Assembly: GCF_007970185.1 (NCBI RefSeq)
Contig: NZ_CP042431.1
Location: 682,001 to 746,000, forward strand
Reading direction: 5' to 3'
DNA length: 64,000 bases
Origin: Pseudobacter ginsenosidimutans
GTDB lineage: Bacteria; Bacteroidota; Bacteroidia; Chitinophagales; Chitinophagaceae
The position numbers were made by a program, and so were the translations under genes. Below, piece by piece: positions 43,821 to 53,269 of the stretch. Each line of letters begins with the position of its first letter. Position 1 is the stretch's first letter. Under the pieces are notes generated by a model. That model was not told the origin of the DNA and searched no databases. It was given only the letters and a program-made list of their open reading frames with translations.

Positions 43821-44761
43821 ATGCAGCAAACGATCGTTAAACTAGAAAACCTATCCCACCGGTATAGCCAGCAATGGGCGGTAAAAGATATCAGTTTCGA
43901 AATAAACAGAAATGGCATATTGGGATTACTCGGCTCCAATGGCGCCGGTAAATCCACCACCATGAATATCCTTTGTGGCGTATTGAGCCAGACTGAAGGA
44001 CAGGTAAGCATCGATGGGATCGACATCCGGCAAAATCCCGAAGAAGCCAAGAAACGGATCGGCTTCCTGCCACAGCAGGCACCCCTCCACCTGGAACAAA
44101 CCGTTGACGAATACCTCACTTTCTGCGCACATATCCGCCTCCTGCCCAAACGTGATATCAAAGCCGCAGTTGAAGCCGTAAAAGAAAGATGCGGTGTAGC
44201 ACATTTCAGCAACAGGCTGATCGGGAATCTTTCAGGCGGTTATCGCCAACGCGTAGGCATCGCACAGGCCATCATTCATAAACCACTGCTGGTTGTACTG
44301 GATGAGCCCACCAATGGACTTGACCCCAACCAGATCCTTGAAGTAAGACAACTGATCAAAGAAATTGCAGCTGAACGTTCCGTGATCTTCTCTTCCCATA
44401 TCCTCGCAGAAGTACAGGCCACCTGCCACGATATCATTATGATCGAAGGCGGACAGGTAGTTTTCAAAGACACCATGCAGGCCTTCAACAATTACATCGC
44501 GCCTGACAGCCTCATCGTTTCCTTCGAGAATGCACCTTCCATCGAAGTACTGAAAAGCATTCCCGGCATCACGTCAGGAGAGCAGGTAGAAGACAAGACC
44601 TACCGGCTGCACTTCGATGATGCCCACCAGATCAGCGAGAAAGTAGTGCTCAAAAGTGTGGAAGAAGGATGGAGACTCACAGAGATCAATCTCGAAAAAG
44701 CTCGCTCGACGCCATCTTCGCGCAATTATCTAACAAAAGATCAAGTCAAACAATATCATGA
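43821..44761 (+). CDS. GldA-like ABC transporter ATPase, one-base frameshift near the end
   Basis: 313 aa once corrected. Walker A GSNGAGKST (about residue 38), signature LSGGYRQRVGIAQA (about 138), Walker B LLVVLDEPTNGLDPNQ (about 158) and an H-loop SSHILAE, all typical of GldA-type ABC-2 ATPases. The C-terminal 80 residues match the paralog at 56217-57149 until NLEKA. The A5 run at 44695-44699 then loses frame. One more A restores a tail like the paralog's (LDAIFAQLSNK) and a TGA overlapping the permease ATG (ATGA), as expected for coupled genes. Uncorrected, the frame runs on to 45356 through the permease with no homology. Confidence 0.88.
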
Positions 44762-46962
44762 GAAGCATATACAGAATAGGCCGTCAGGAACTCAGCATCT
44801 TATTTCACTCACCTGTGGCATGGCTGATCCTGATCGTATTCCCGATCCAGATCGGGATGGACTTTGCAGAATATATCCTCATGCTGGGCCGCTCCCAGAG
44901 AATGGGCACCTCCTTTCAACAGGTGACCAATATCGTGTTCGCCAGCCAGAATGGATTCTATGTTGGCGTAAAGAACACTTTGTATTTCTATATTCCATTA
45001 CTCACCATGGGACTGATCAGCCGCGAGCTGCACAGCGGTTCCATCAAACTGCTGCTCTCATCTCCCGTAAAAGTGAGAGATATAGTGCTGGGAAAATATT
45101 TATCCATGATGGTGTATGGATTGATCCTGGTAGCCATCATCGGGATGTACGGATTCGCCGGCTCTTTCTTCATCGGGAATATCGATTACCTGATGGTGAT
45201 ATCCGGAGCATTCGGATTGTATTTGCTGATCTGCGCCTATGCAGCCATCGGTCTCTTCATGTCCAGCCTCACCAGCTACCAGGTAGTGGCTGCCATCAGT
45301 ACCCTGGCAGTGCTGGCCCTGTTGAATTTCGTAGGCGGACTGTTCCAGGGAAATGATGTGATCCGTCATGTCACCTATTTCCTCAGTATCTCCGGAAGAA
45401 CAGAACAATTCATAAGCGGATTGATCAGCTCAGAAGATGTGATCTATTTCCTGCTCATCATCACCTTCTTCCTCAGTATTACCGGTATGCGATTGCAGGC
45501 CGGCAGGGAAGCGAAATCTGTGAGACTGAAGATCACGCGGTATGCTGTGCTGATAGCCGGTTGTGTGATCATTGGCTATATCAGCTCACGGCCACGGACA
45601 ACCGGATACATCGATATGACCGTTTCCAAATCGAGAACACTCGGAGAGAAAAGTGTAGCCTTCCTGAAACAAATGGACAAGCCCCTCAGGATAACCACTT
45701 ACGTGAATGTACTTGGCGACAATTTCTACCTGGGCGCTCCCGAGAAGAAAAGCTTTGATGAAAGATTGTTCAATCAATACAGGCGCTATATCCCGGACCT
45801 CCAGATGGACTACGTATACTACTACGATATGGCCGATAACAAGAACCTCCTCAAAAGCAACCGTGGGTCCAGCATCGAAGAGATCGCCAAAAAAGTAGCA
45901 GATATCCAGAAAATGGATTTCAAGAAACTGCTCGGACCTGCCGAGATCAGGAAGATCGTTGATCTTGCCCCCGAACAGAACCGCATCGTGCGCCAGCTTG
46001 AATACGGCAACAGGAAAACATTCCTGCGTTATTATGAAGACATCATGACCTACCCCAGTGAACAGGAGATCACTGCCGCCATCAAACGACTGATGGAACC
46101 GGAAAAGATCCCCGTGATCAGGTTCGTTACAGGTCATGATGAAAGAAGCGCCTTCAGATCAGGAGATGCCGATCTCCGGAAATCCGCTGCGGAACTCAGC
46201 TTCAGGTATTCACTCATCAACCAGGGCTTTGATATCGATACCCTCAACCTGATTAACGACAATATCCCTGCCGGAACTTCCGCCCTCGTACTCGCCGATC
46301 CCAAAAATGCGTATACGGAAGCCGAGTTGCAAAAGATAAAAGCGCATATTGATGCAGGTGGTAATATGATGATACTTTCCGAAACAACATCACAGGCTTT
46401 CCTCGATCCTGTTTGTGAATACATCGGCGTAAAAACAGGCACTGAAAACATCATGCAGCAGAGCAAAGACTATGCACCCGATCTTGTTCAGGCCTTGTTT
46501 ACACAAGATACAGACGCATTCTCCGACCGTTACAAAATGATGCGGGCAGACAGCGCCATCATCACAATGCCCGGTGTTTCCACCGTGAGCTATATGGAGC
46601 AATCCTTCAAAGCGATCCCTTTACTGAAAAGCTGGAACGAAAAGAACCTGGCGGCCGCCCTGCACAGAAAGATCAGCAATAAGGAACAGAAGATCATTGT
46701 TGTTGCCGATGCCGATTTCCTCAGTACAACGGAGTTGAGCAGACGAAATCCGGAGAACAGCAATTTCGGGCTGGTTACCGGCATCTACAGCTGGTTCAGT
46801 GATGGTGAGTTCCCCGTGAATACCCAACGAAAACGTTCAAAAGATGTGATCGACAGTACGGACGATGGTGTAATGATGCTGAGATTATTCTTTTTTGGTC
46901 TCTTACCCGCCTGCTTCCTGATTGCCGGCGCTACTCTATTGATCTACCGGAAGAGACGTTAG
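44758..46962 (+). CDS. GldF-GldG-like fused ABC permease / periplasmic auxiliary protein
   Basis: 734 aa. N-terminal ABC-2 permease part (1-270) with six helices (VAWLILIVFPIQIGM, YFYIPLLTMGLISREL, LLSSPVKVRDIVLGKYLS, LYLLICAYAAIGLFMSSL), the GldF pattern. A helix at about 270-290 (YAVLIAGCVIIGYIS) leads to a large periplasmic GldG/ABC-auxiliary domain (about 300-690; SKSRTLGEKSVAFLK, RFVTGHDERS, FRYSLINQGFDIDTLNL, IVVADADFL). A last helix is followed by KRR. In flavobacteria GldA, GldF and GldG are separate proteins; here F and G are one chain. A terminator follows at 46992. Confidence 0.9.
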   Translation: MRSIYRIGRQELSILFHSPVAWLILIVFPIQIGMDFAEYILMLGRSQRMGTSFQQVTNIVFASQNGFYVGVKNTLYFYIPLLTMGLISRELHSGSIKLLLSSPVKVRDIVLGKYLSMMVYGLILVAIIGMYGFAGSFFIGNIDYLMVISGAFGLYLLICAYAAIGLFMSSLTSYQVVAAISTLAVLALLNFVGGLFQGNDVIRHVTYFLSISGRTEQFISGLISSEDVIYFLLIITFFLSITGMRLQAGREAKSVRLKITRYAVLIAGCVIIGYISSRPRTTGYIDMTVSKSRTLGEKSVAFLKQMDKPLRITTYVNVLGDNFYLGAPEKKSFDERLFNQYRRYIPDLQMDYVYYYDMADNKNLLKSNRGSSIEEIAKKVADIQKMDFKKLLGPAEIRKIVDLAPEQNRIVRQLEYGNRKTFLRYYEDIMTYPSEQEITAAIKRLMEPEKIPVIRFVTGHDERSAFRSGDADLRKSAAELSFRYSLINQGFDIDTLNLINDNIPAGTSALVLADPKNAYTEAELQKIKAHIDAGGNMMILSETTSQAFLDPVCEYIGVKTGTENIMQQSKDYAPDLVQALFTQDTDAFSDRYKMMRADSAIITMPGVSTVSYMEQSFKAIPLLKSWNEKNLAAALHRKISNKEQKIIVVADADFLSTTELSRRNPENSNFGLVTGIYSWFSDGEFPVNTQRKRSKDVIDSTDDGVMMLRLFFFGLLPACFLIAGATLLIYRKRR

Positions 46963-46991
46963 TGCGTTCCCTATGCAAGATTGAGCACTGC

Positions 46992-47030
46992 AAGCTGCTG
47001 TATGGTTTTCCATTCAGCAGCTTTTTCTTT
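46992..47030 (+). terminator. Terminator ending the first SusCD-Gld operon
   Basis: 9-bp stem AAGCTGCTG / CAGCAGCTT with an inner ATGG/CCAT stem in the 14-nt loop, followed by TTTTTCTTTT. It lies 30 nt after the permease stop. Confidence 0.92.
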
Positions 47031-47051
47031 TATCCTCCCTCCTCTTATATA

Positions 47052-47087
47052 GTGAAACATCTCATGCTTTCACGAAATACAGTGAAA
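47052..47087. repeat. GTGAAA repeats upstream of the CxxC paralog pair
   Basis: GTGAAA at 47052 and 47082 (exactly 30 bp apart) with an inverted TTTCAC at 47068 between them; a further CTTCAC follows near 47105. They lie about 110-145 nt before the ATG at 47198, in otherwise non-coding sequence. This could be a protein-binding region. The motif is short, so chance is possible. Confidence 0.3.
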
Positions 47088-47197
47088 TAATTTCTCCCGA
47101 AAACACTTCACCTAACTGGTTTTCAATCCATTGAACAATTGGCATTTAGTTGGCTCCTATTCAGCAATAATCAATTGCTCAATACAAACTGACCAGT

Positions 47198-47575
47198 ATG
47201 CCATTCCAGGAAAAACAAATTCAATCGGTAAGAGATATTCCCATCAGGTTTTTTCGCTCCCATTTACTTGCCCAAACATTGGAGGAACTGAAAACCCGCG
47301 GCTACCAGCTTCAGTTCAGGAGGGAAGCTACCTGTCTTTACTGCAACGAATTGGAGCAATGGATCAATCCTGAAAGTTTTGTAGTGGACGAGTATTATCA
47401 TTTCGAAGATGCTTCTTCAACTGATGAAGCAAGGACCCTCTATGCCATCACTGCCACTGAAGGGAAAAAGGGTTTTCTCGTTGATACATGCCTGGTATAT
47501 GAGGACAATATCAGTCCGGAAATGACACAAAAATTAAGATGGGAATATGAAGTATCCGGAACAATCCGAGCTTAA
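47198..47575 (+). CDS. Small CxxC protein, paralog 1 ('phosphoribosylpyrophosphate synthetase'-labelled family)
   Basis: 125 aa. Conserved blocks shared with the next gene: TLEELKTRGYQLQF, TCLYCNE (CxxC, about residue 47), PESFVVDEYYHFED, ARTLYAITA and GFLVDTC. The family is widespread in Bacteroidota, and small proteins of this type are often labelled phosphoribosylpyrophosphate synthetase. No PRPP-synthetase motif is visible and the length is a third of the enzyme, so that name is doubtful. It is cytoplasmic and possibly binds metal or is redox active through the CxxC (inferred). It carries about 20 extra N-terminal residues relative to its neighbour. Confidence 0.75.
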   Translation: MPFQEKQIQSVRDIPIRFFRSHLLAQTLEELKTRGYQLQFRREATCLYCNELEQWINPESFVVDEYYHFEDASSTDEARTLYAITATEGKKGFLVDTCLVYEDNISPEMTQKLRWEYEVSGTIRA

Positions 47576-47592
47576 TCAAAAAATGAAATGAT

Positions 47593-47904
47593 ATGAAAAA
47601 TTATGATTCACTCGTAGATGCATTATCGGACCTCAAAACCAGAGGTTTCGAATCCGATTTTGCCATTGAAACCACCTGCATCTATTGCGGAGGACTTGAC
47701 CTGAGATTACGACCCGAAGAATTCATGGTGGAAGAAGTGTACCGGTTCGAAGACGATTCCACACCGGACGACAGTTCCATCCTCTACGCCATTTCATCTT
47801 CTGCAGGTGTGCGCGGAACATTGGTTGACTCCTATGGCGCCTATTCCGAAAGCCTCAGCTTCGAGATGGCGCAGAAATTAAAGATGCCAACCATCCGCGC
47901 ATAA
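47593..47904 (+). CDS. Small CxxC protein, paralog 2
   Basis: 103 aa, about 40% similar by eye to the preceding gene and 17 nt downstream of it: LSDLKTRGFESDF, TCIYCGG, PEEFMVEEVYRFEDDS, SSILYAISS, GTLVDSYGAYSESLSFEM. A tandem duplication within one operon. The acidic middle and single CxxC are conserved between both copies. No catalytic motif was recognised, and the cellular role is unknown. Confidence 0.78.
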   Translation: MKNYDSLVDALSDLKTRGFESDFAIETTCIYCGGLDLRLRPEEFMVEEVYRFEDDSTPDDSSILYAISSSAGVRGTLVDSYGAYSESLSFEMAQKLKMPTIRA

Positions 47905-47945
47905 GCACAGTATCACGCCTGCATTAAACTATAAAACCATTGATC

Positions 47946-48632
47946 ATGAAAATTGTAGTAGTTGGTGGTACAGGGCTGATCGGTTCAAAGCTGGTGAGTA
48001 AGCTCGTGATGATGAACCATACAGTAATTGCCGCCGCACCATCCCTTGGTATCAATACCCTTACAGGTTTTGGCCTTAACCATGCATTGCAGGGAACGGA
48101 TGTGGTAGTGGATGTATCCAACTCCCCCGGCATAGATGGCAATGAAGCACTGGATTTTTTTCAAACGTCTACCGTGAACCTGGTGACTGCCGGACTGTAT
48201 GCGGGAGTGAAGCATCATGTAGCGTTGTCTATCGTTGGAGTGGAACGCATGCCGGACAGCGGGTATATACGTGCCAAGCTTGCGCAGGAAGACTTTATCA
48301 GGGAATCCGGAATAAACTACAGCATCTTACGCTCTGCACAATTCTTCGAACTCGCGGGCAGGATTGCAGAAGCCGCCACTACGGGTGATGAAATGAATAT
48401 CTCACCGGCAGCCTTTCAACCAGTGGCCGGACCTGTTCTCATGCCAATGTATGAATTCATCCGTTATTACCTGAATGCCACCGAAGACCCCAGGCAGCTC
48501 TTTGCGGATGAACATGCCCGTTATTACGGGGCAGCGCTGGATGATGCATCACTCACGCCCGGCGAGCACGCACGTTTTGGCAAGATCAAATATGAAGACT
48601 GGTTCCACAATCAATTGATCAATCAACAATAG
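47946..48632 (+). CDS. NmrA/SDR-type NAD(P)-binding protein
   Basis: 228 aa from the ATG at 47946 (MKIVVVGGTGLIGSKL); a TTG two codons upstream is less likely. An atypical short-chain dehydrogenase fold: GGTGLIGSKLVSKLV (about 7-21), DVVVDVSNSPG (about 58), HHVALSIVGVERMPDSGYIRAK (shown as SIVGVERM and YIRAK; YxxxK about 107) and YSILRSAQFFE. This is close to NmrA-like and NAD-dependent epimerase relatives that act as redox sensors or reductases. It leads into a peroxiredoxin and a DsbA-type gene on the same strand, suggesting a redox-stress unit. Confidence 0.85.
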   Translation: MKIVVVGGTGLIGSKLVSKLVMMNHTVIAAAPSLGINTLTGFGLNHALQGTDVVVDVSNSPGIDGNEALDFFQTSTVNLVTAGLYAGVKHHVALSIVGVERMPDSGYIRAKLAQEDFIRESGINYSILRSAQFFELAGRIAEAATTGDEMNISPAAFQPVAGPVLMPMYEFIRYYLNATEDPRQLFADEHARYYGAALDDASLTPGEHARFGKIKYEDWFHNQLINQQ

Positions 48633-48653
48633 TCACCCCAAAAAACTAATAGT

Positions 48654-49130
48654 ATGTTACCAAGAGGAACGTCTGCTCCGGACTTTGAGCTCTACGCAAC
48701 GCCGGATCAGAAATTGAAACTAAGCGATCTGAAAAACAAAAAAGTGATCCTGGCCTTTTACCCGGCTGACTGGAGCCCTGTTTGTGACGATCAGATGAAT
48801 CTGTACAACGAGATGGGCAAATTCTTTTCCAGGCACAATGCACAGGTGCTGGGCATTAGTGTAGACAGCAAGTGGAGCCATCTGGCTTTTACTGATCACA
48901 ATAAATTCCATTTTCCATTATTATCCGATTTTGAGCCAAAGGGGGAAGTAGCCCGTCTGTATGAAGTGTACAACGAGAAAACAGGAGAGTGTCAAAGGGC
49001 CTTGTATGTAATAGATGAAGCTGGTTTCATACAATGGAGCTACCTCTCTCCTGTTGGCATCAATCCCGGTGCAGACGGCATCCTGAATGCACTGGAAGAA
49101 TTAGATAACGCAAAAACCATCAACCAATGA
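48654..49130 (+). CDS. Peroxiredoxin (AhpC/TSA family)
   Basis: 158 aa, thioredoxin fold. The peroxidatic cysteine is in YPADWSPVCDDQM (about residue 42), where the usual T-x-x-C appears as S-P-V-C. GISVDSKWSHLAF and FPLLSDFEPKGEVARLYEVY follow. A second cysteine in TGECQRALYV (about 110) could be resolving. It reduces hydroperoxides using thiols. The stop overlaps the next start (ATGA), so it is coupled to the DsbA-family gene. Confidence 0.9.
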   Translation: MLPRGTSAPDFELYATPDQKLKLSDLKNKKVILAFYPADWSPVCDDQMNLYNEMGKFFSRHNAQVLGISVDSKWSHLAFTDHNKFHFPLLSDFEPKGEVARLYEVYNEKTGECQRALYVIDEAGFIQWSYLSPVGINPGADGILNALEELDNAKTINQ

Positions 49131-49671
49131 ACCAGTTATATCAACCCATCAGCAACAACGACCATTTTTACGGAAACCCGGATGCAACAGTATCCCTGGT
49201 AGAATACGGAGATTTTGAATGCCCCTACTGCGGCCGTGCATATCCGATAGTAAAGGCGATCAAGCAGGAACTGGGAAAGAACCTGAAATTCGTATTCAGG
49301 AACTTCCCCTGACAAAGATCCATCCGAACGCCTTCTCTGCTGCAGTAGCAACTGAAGCAGCAGCGTTGCAGGGAAAATACTGGGAGATGCACGATATCAT
49401 TTTCGAGCACCAGCATTCACTGGACCCTGAAAATGTATTCCTGCTGGCTGGCAGGATCGGGCTGGACCTGGCAAAATTCAAGCATGATATTCACGATGAT
49501 AAACTCATAGATAAAGTGGAGAAAGATTTTGAAACCGGCCTCAGAAGCGGCGTGAACAGAACGCCCAGTTTCTTTATCAATGGAGAAAAATTTGAAGGCG
49601 ATTGGGGAGCAGGGCAATTGATGGAACGCCTGAAAGCTACGCTATCGGCTGATCAAATAGTAAATAAATAA
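49127..49671 (+). CDS. DsbA-family thioredoxin-fold protein, one-base frameshift
   Basis: 181 aa once corrected. Active site CPYC (about residue 32) in YGDFECPYCGRAYPIVK, as in DsbA-like Thioredoxin_4 proteins. After FVFRNFP the frame stops at 49312. Restoring one C in the C4 run (49306-49309) gives RNFPLTKIHPNAF and continues to the normal end, including TPSFFINGEKFEG with the cis-proline. No signal peptide, so it is probably cytoplasmic and works with the peroxiredoxin. Either a sequencing error or a young pseudogene; all other positions look intact. Confidence 0.85.
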
Positions 49672-49697
49672 ATTACATCAATACTAGTAATCTTCCG

Positions 49698-49732
49698 AAG
49701 GCTGTTGCGGCTATCCGCCAACGGCCTTTTTT
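49698..49732 (+). terminator. Terminator after the redox group
   Basis: Imperfect stem AAGGCTGTTGCGG / CCGCCAACGGCCTT with a 4-nt loop and a T6 run. It lies 26 nt past the DsbA-family stop. Confidence 0.78.
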
Positions 49733-49935
49733 ATTTATTGCCTGCATCAGAGAACAAAGCTTTTTTAGTATATTATGAAGAAGAACATCTTTTACTGAAA
49801 ACCTTTCCCCTATGTATTTTGCAGACCTGCAAATGCAAAACGGCAGAAGTCCCCCTTATACTTACTTTCCTGGTACAGCCCGCCAGAACAAGTACTGCTG
49901 ATTCACCATTTTATTTTTCTTTCAAACCTTTTCAC

Positions 49936-51734
49936 ATGAGAATAATTCTAGTATCGATACTGGCTGCTACCTTTTTTGTTTCATTGCCTGCAGCCGCTCA
50001 AATGGTATGCGCTACTTCTTTCAATCCGGAAGCAGAAAAAAAATCTTCCTCCGCCAGGTACAACCGCTTTCTCAAACTAGAGCAGCATACCAATCAATTC
50101 AGGTTATCTGAAAAAACAGCCGTAAAGGCAGGCAGATTGGCCAATCCCAATAATACCATCATCATACCCGTAGTTGTTCACATCCTTCACTATGGAGAAC
50201 CTGTAGGAACAGGCAGAAATATTCCTGACGCTCAAGTACAATCGCAGATCGATGTATTGAATGAAGATTCAGAAGATTGAATGCAGACAGGGTCAATACG
50301 CCGGCAGCTTTTGCAGGAGTAGCCGCCGACCCCAATTTTGAATTCAGACTGGCTTGCATTGATCCCAACGGGAACCCCACCAATGGAATCAACAGGGTAC
50401 AGACTGCACATCCCTCATATAGTATTGTTGCGATTGGTAACGAAATTCAGGAAACGTCCACCAGAATCAAGTTCAGGTCAGAAGGCGGTGAAGACGCATG
50501 GGCAACCAACACATATCTGAATATCTGGGTTTGCAATATTGCGCCTGATCCTGGAGGCCAGACAATGGGGTATGCGCAATTCCCTTTCGATTACAATGCA
50601 AAACCCAATACGGACGGTGTTGTAGTCCATTACAGAGCTTTTGGCCGGAACTCCGGATCTACTTTTTATGACCTGGCAAGCGGATTTGGATTGGGCCGTG
50701 TTGCAACGCATGAAGTTGGACACTGGCTGAACCTGTATCATATTTTCGGGCCCGACTCAGGTTGTACCAATGATGACTTCTGTAATGACACCCCAATTCA
50801 GGCTGTTCCGAATGGCGGTTGCCCTTCATTCCCCAACATAAGCTGCAGCAATGGTCCCAATGGTGATATGTTCATGAACTATATGGACTATACTTCCAAT
50901 GCCTGCATGAACATTTTCACACAAGGTCAGCGAACAAGGATGCGGGCCATTTTCGCCTCAGGTGGTGAAAGATATTCGTTCATCAATAATTATTTCAGGA
51001 TCAAACCCACTGCCAATGCCATCTGTAGTACCGGCTCAACGCTTTCTGTTTCCAACCCGGCCTGCCTGAATGTAACCTGGACAATTGTTTCTGGTCCGCT
51101 GAGCATTGCTTCAGGTCAGGGCACCAACACAATTACACTCAACAAAACGGGAGACGGAGTGGCCGTGATAAGAGCTACGGCCGGAGGATATATAGATGAG
51201 CTTACTATCCAGGCAGGTATTCAAACTCCTACCAATATTGCAGGACTGGTACCACCATTAGGTGTATTTCCAGGAGAGCTGCTGGAGCTTGAAGCAGAAG
51301 AAACTGCCCCGGCATATTCATGGTCTGCGCAGGGAGGAAATATACTCGGATACGATAATCAGAAGCGTGTAACGATACAGGTTGATATGTGCTCTCCATT
51401 TATGGTCAATGGCTGGCTTAACGTGCAATTATTCTACACCAATGCCTGTGGTGTGGGATCATATGGAGAGTTTACCACTATTGATTGCCCAATTGGCGGA
51501 CCATTCATGATATCTCCCAATCCAGCCAGCGGGCAGCTATCTGTTACCGGTAAAGAAAAAGAGATCAGGGAAATTCAATTAATAGACAAGAATGGAAACC
51601 TGAGGAAACATATTCGACTGGCCACCCAGCAAAAGAATGTAAGATTGAACATTACTGATCTGAAACCTGATATTTATTCTATCAGGATCTTTGACGGCAA
51701 AAACTGGACAACCAGGAAACTTATCATCAAATAA
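49936..51734 (+). CDS. Pappalysin-type (M43) metalloprotease with T9SS sorting domain, one-base frameshift
   Basis: 599 aa once corrected. ATG at 49936, signal peptide (LVSILAATFFVSLPAAAQ). Prodomain-like region, IIPVVVHILHYGEPVG (about 75), then a break at 50280. Adding one T to the TT at 50268-50269 gives VLNEDFRRLNADR and continues in the frame of the second part. The zinc motif HEVGHWLNLYHIFG (HExxHxxxxxH, about 260) and a MNYMDYTSNACMN Met-turn identify the M43 family. Ig/PKD-like region, then a T9SS C-terminal sorting domain (MISPNPASGQLSVTG to YSIRIFDGKNWTTRK). A secreted or surface endopeptidase if the frame is really intact. Confidence 0.88.
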
Positions 51735-51740
51735 CAGGCA

Positions 51741-51780
51741 AAGGCCGTTCTTCATATTACAGAACGGCCTTCCTTTATTT
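51741..51780 (+). terminator. Terminator after the metalloprotease gene
   Basis: Perfect 11-bp stem AAGGCCGTTCT / AGAACGGCCTT with a 9-nt loop, then CCTTTATTTT. It lies 6 nt after the stop codon. Confidence 0.88.
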
Positions 51781-51811
51781 TCAATACCATCAATAGAACA
51801 ATATGACATGC

Positions 51812-51839
51812 TTGCATACCTGATTTTCTGATAACTTTG
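51812..51839 (+). promoter_or_regulatory. Bacteroidota-type promoter of the MFS gene
   Basis: TTG at 51812-51814 and TAACTTTG at 51832-51839, separated by 17 nt, match the known Bacteroidota consensus TTG-N17/18-TAnnTTTG. The ATG follows 14 nt after the -7 element, so the 5' leader would be very short. Confidence 0.6.
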
Positions 51840-51853
51840 GCAAAAATCCGCCT

Positions 51854-53269
51854 ATGCCTCCCAACAGGTCGCTGGTATTGGTCACACTAATGATCGGCAC
51901 TTCGATGGCAGCCATTGACAGCAGCATCGTGAACGTGTCTTTGCCTATCATTCAGCGGGAGTTCAATGTACAACTGGATGCCATTGCCCTGGTGGTTACA
52001 GTATACATGATCACCTATAGTTTGTTCATCCCCCTTACCAACTGGCTGAAGAATCGTATTGGCTATTACAATCTGTACATGACCAGCATTTCACTGTTCG
52101 TGGCGGGATCACTGTTATGCAGTCTGGCAGACAGTCTTACTTTTCTGATACTGGCGCGGGCTGTACAAGCCATCGGTGGTGGCGCCATTGCGCCTACTTC
52201 ACTCGCTATACTGAGCGAGACCTTCCCGAAAGAAGAAAGAGGAAGCGCCGTTGGCTGGTGGGGAATCGGTAACGTGATGGGACCTGCGCTGGGCCCTACT
52301 TTGGGCGGTATCCTCACCCAATACCTCGGATGGCAATCGATCTTCTATGTTAACGTACCGGTTGGTATCGTTACCATCTGGATGGCAGCCAGGAACCTTC
52401 GATTCCTGAAACAAATACCCATCACAAAACCACCTCTCGATCTGAAAGGATATTTGTTGCTGGCTGGCTTCGTGTTATTGTTACAGGCAACCATTATACC
52501 TTTTGCATCCCGCTACGGACTTACATCCTGGCAGTTCCTCAGCTGCTTTGTGATCACTATTACCATTCTGGTTCTCTATATCCGTTCTTCTAAAAGACCT
52601 GATCCTTTACTTGATCTGTCCATTTTCAAGATCCCGGATTTCAGAAGACCTTTCATTATTGTCGGTATCCGTTCTGTTGCATTGTTCGGCGGGATGTTCT
52701 TTCTTCCCTTCCTCTTGCAGGGCTACCTGGGGTACTCCGAGATCGAGAGCGCGATGCTGTTATTGCCCAATGCCCTGATCATGCTGGTTACCCGGCCGGT
52801 TTCAGGAAAACTGGCAGACAAAGGAATGATCAGGTATATCTCCATTATCGGTATCCTGCTGGTGTCTTCTTCCTTTGTACTGTTTTCCATGATCGATATT
52901 GGCGCCAGTGTAGCTTTTATTGTAACAGCTATGATCATACGGGGATTGGGCATCAGCTTCCTGATAGCGCCAGTATCCACCGCCCTGTTGAACTCCGTGA
53001 AATCCGAGCAAACAGCAACCGCCACTTCATTGAATACGCTTATGCTGCAACTCGGAGGATCAGTAGGCATTGCTGTGAGCAGCGCCATTCATACGCATCT
53101 GTTATCGCACTATGAAAGCAAAACTGGTACGCACCAACTGGCAGAACATTATGCGTTGCAGGATGGATTCCTTACTACAGCAGGATTGATCCTGTTGGCA
53201 TTATTACCGGCGGTGCGGCTGCCACAAAAAACAAGGAAAAGATTGGTAGATAAAAATGTGTTGGGCTAA
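51854..53269 (+). CDS. DHA2-family MFS drug:H+ antiporter
   Basis: 471 aa with about 14 membrane helices. Family motifs: AAIDSSIVNVSLPII in helix 1 (motif D1), LARAVQAIGGGAIAPTS (motif B region, about 108) and GWWGIGNVMGPALGPTLGGIL (motif C, about 138; antiporter signature, given here as GPALGPTLGG). It resembles EmrB/QacA-type multidrug exporters. No EmrA-type membrane fusion gene is adjacent. It overlaps the convergent TonB-domain gene at their 3' ends by 4 nt. Confidence 0.9.
   Translation: MPPNRSLVLVTLMIGTSMAAIDSSIVNVSLPIIQREFNVQLDAIALVVTVYMITYSLFIPLTNWLKNRIGYYNLYMTSISLFVAGSLLCSLADSLTFLILARAVQAIGGGAIAPTSLAILSETFPKEERGSAVGWWGIGNVMGPALGPTLGGILTQYLGWQSIFYVNVPVGIVTIWMAARNLRFLKQIPITKPPLDLKGYLLLAGFVLLLQATIIPFASRYGLTSWQFLSCFVITITILVLYIRSSKRPDPLLDLSIFKIPDFRRPFIIVGIRSVALFGGMFFLPFLLQGYLGYSEIESAMLLLPNALIMLVTRPVSGKLADKGMIRYISIIGILLVSSSFVLFSMIDIGASVAFIVTAMIIRGLGISFLIAPVSTALLNSVKSEQTATATSLNTLMLQLGGSVGIAVSSAIHTHLLSHYESKTGTHQLAEHYALQDGFLTTAGLILLALLPAVRLPQKTRKRLVDKNVLG

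Noticed and set aside
44691-44700. Programmed -1 ribosomal frameshift at CTC GAA AAA G.
   Set aside because: The P-site codon GAA would have to re-pair on CGA, which does not fit a standard slippery heptamer. Other genes here show the same one-base loss at unrelated sequences.
44762-45356. The uncorrected ATPase frame runs 198 codons into the permease gene, suggesting a 511-aa fusion.
   Set aside because: The tail has no homology, overlaps a well-conserved permease in another frame, and the paralogous ATPase ends at 310 aa. One added A restores the normal tail and an ATGA overlap.
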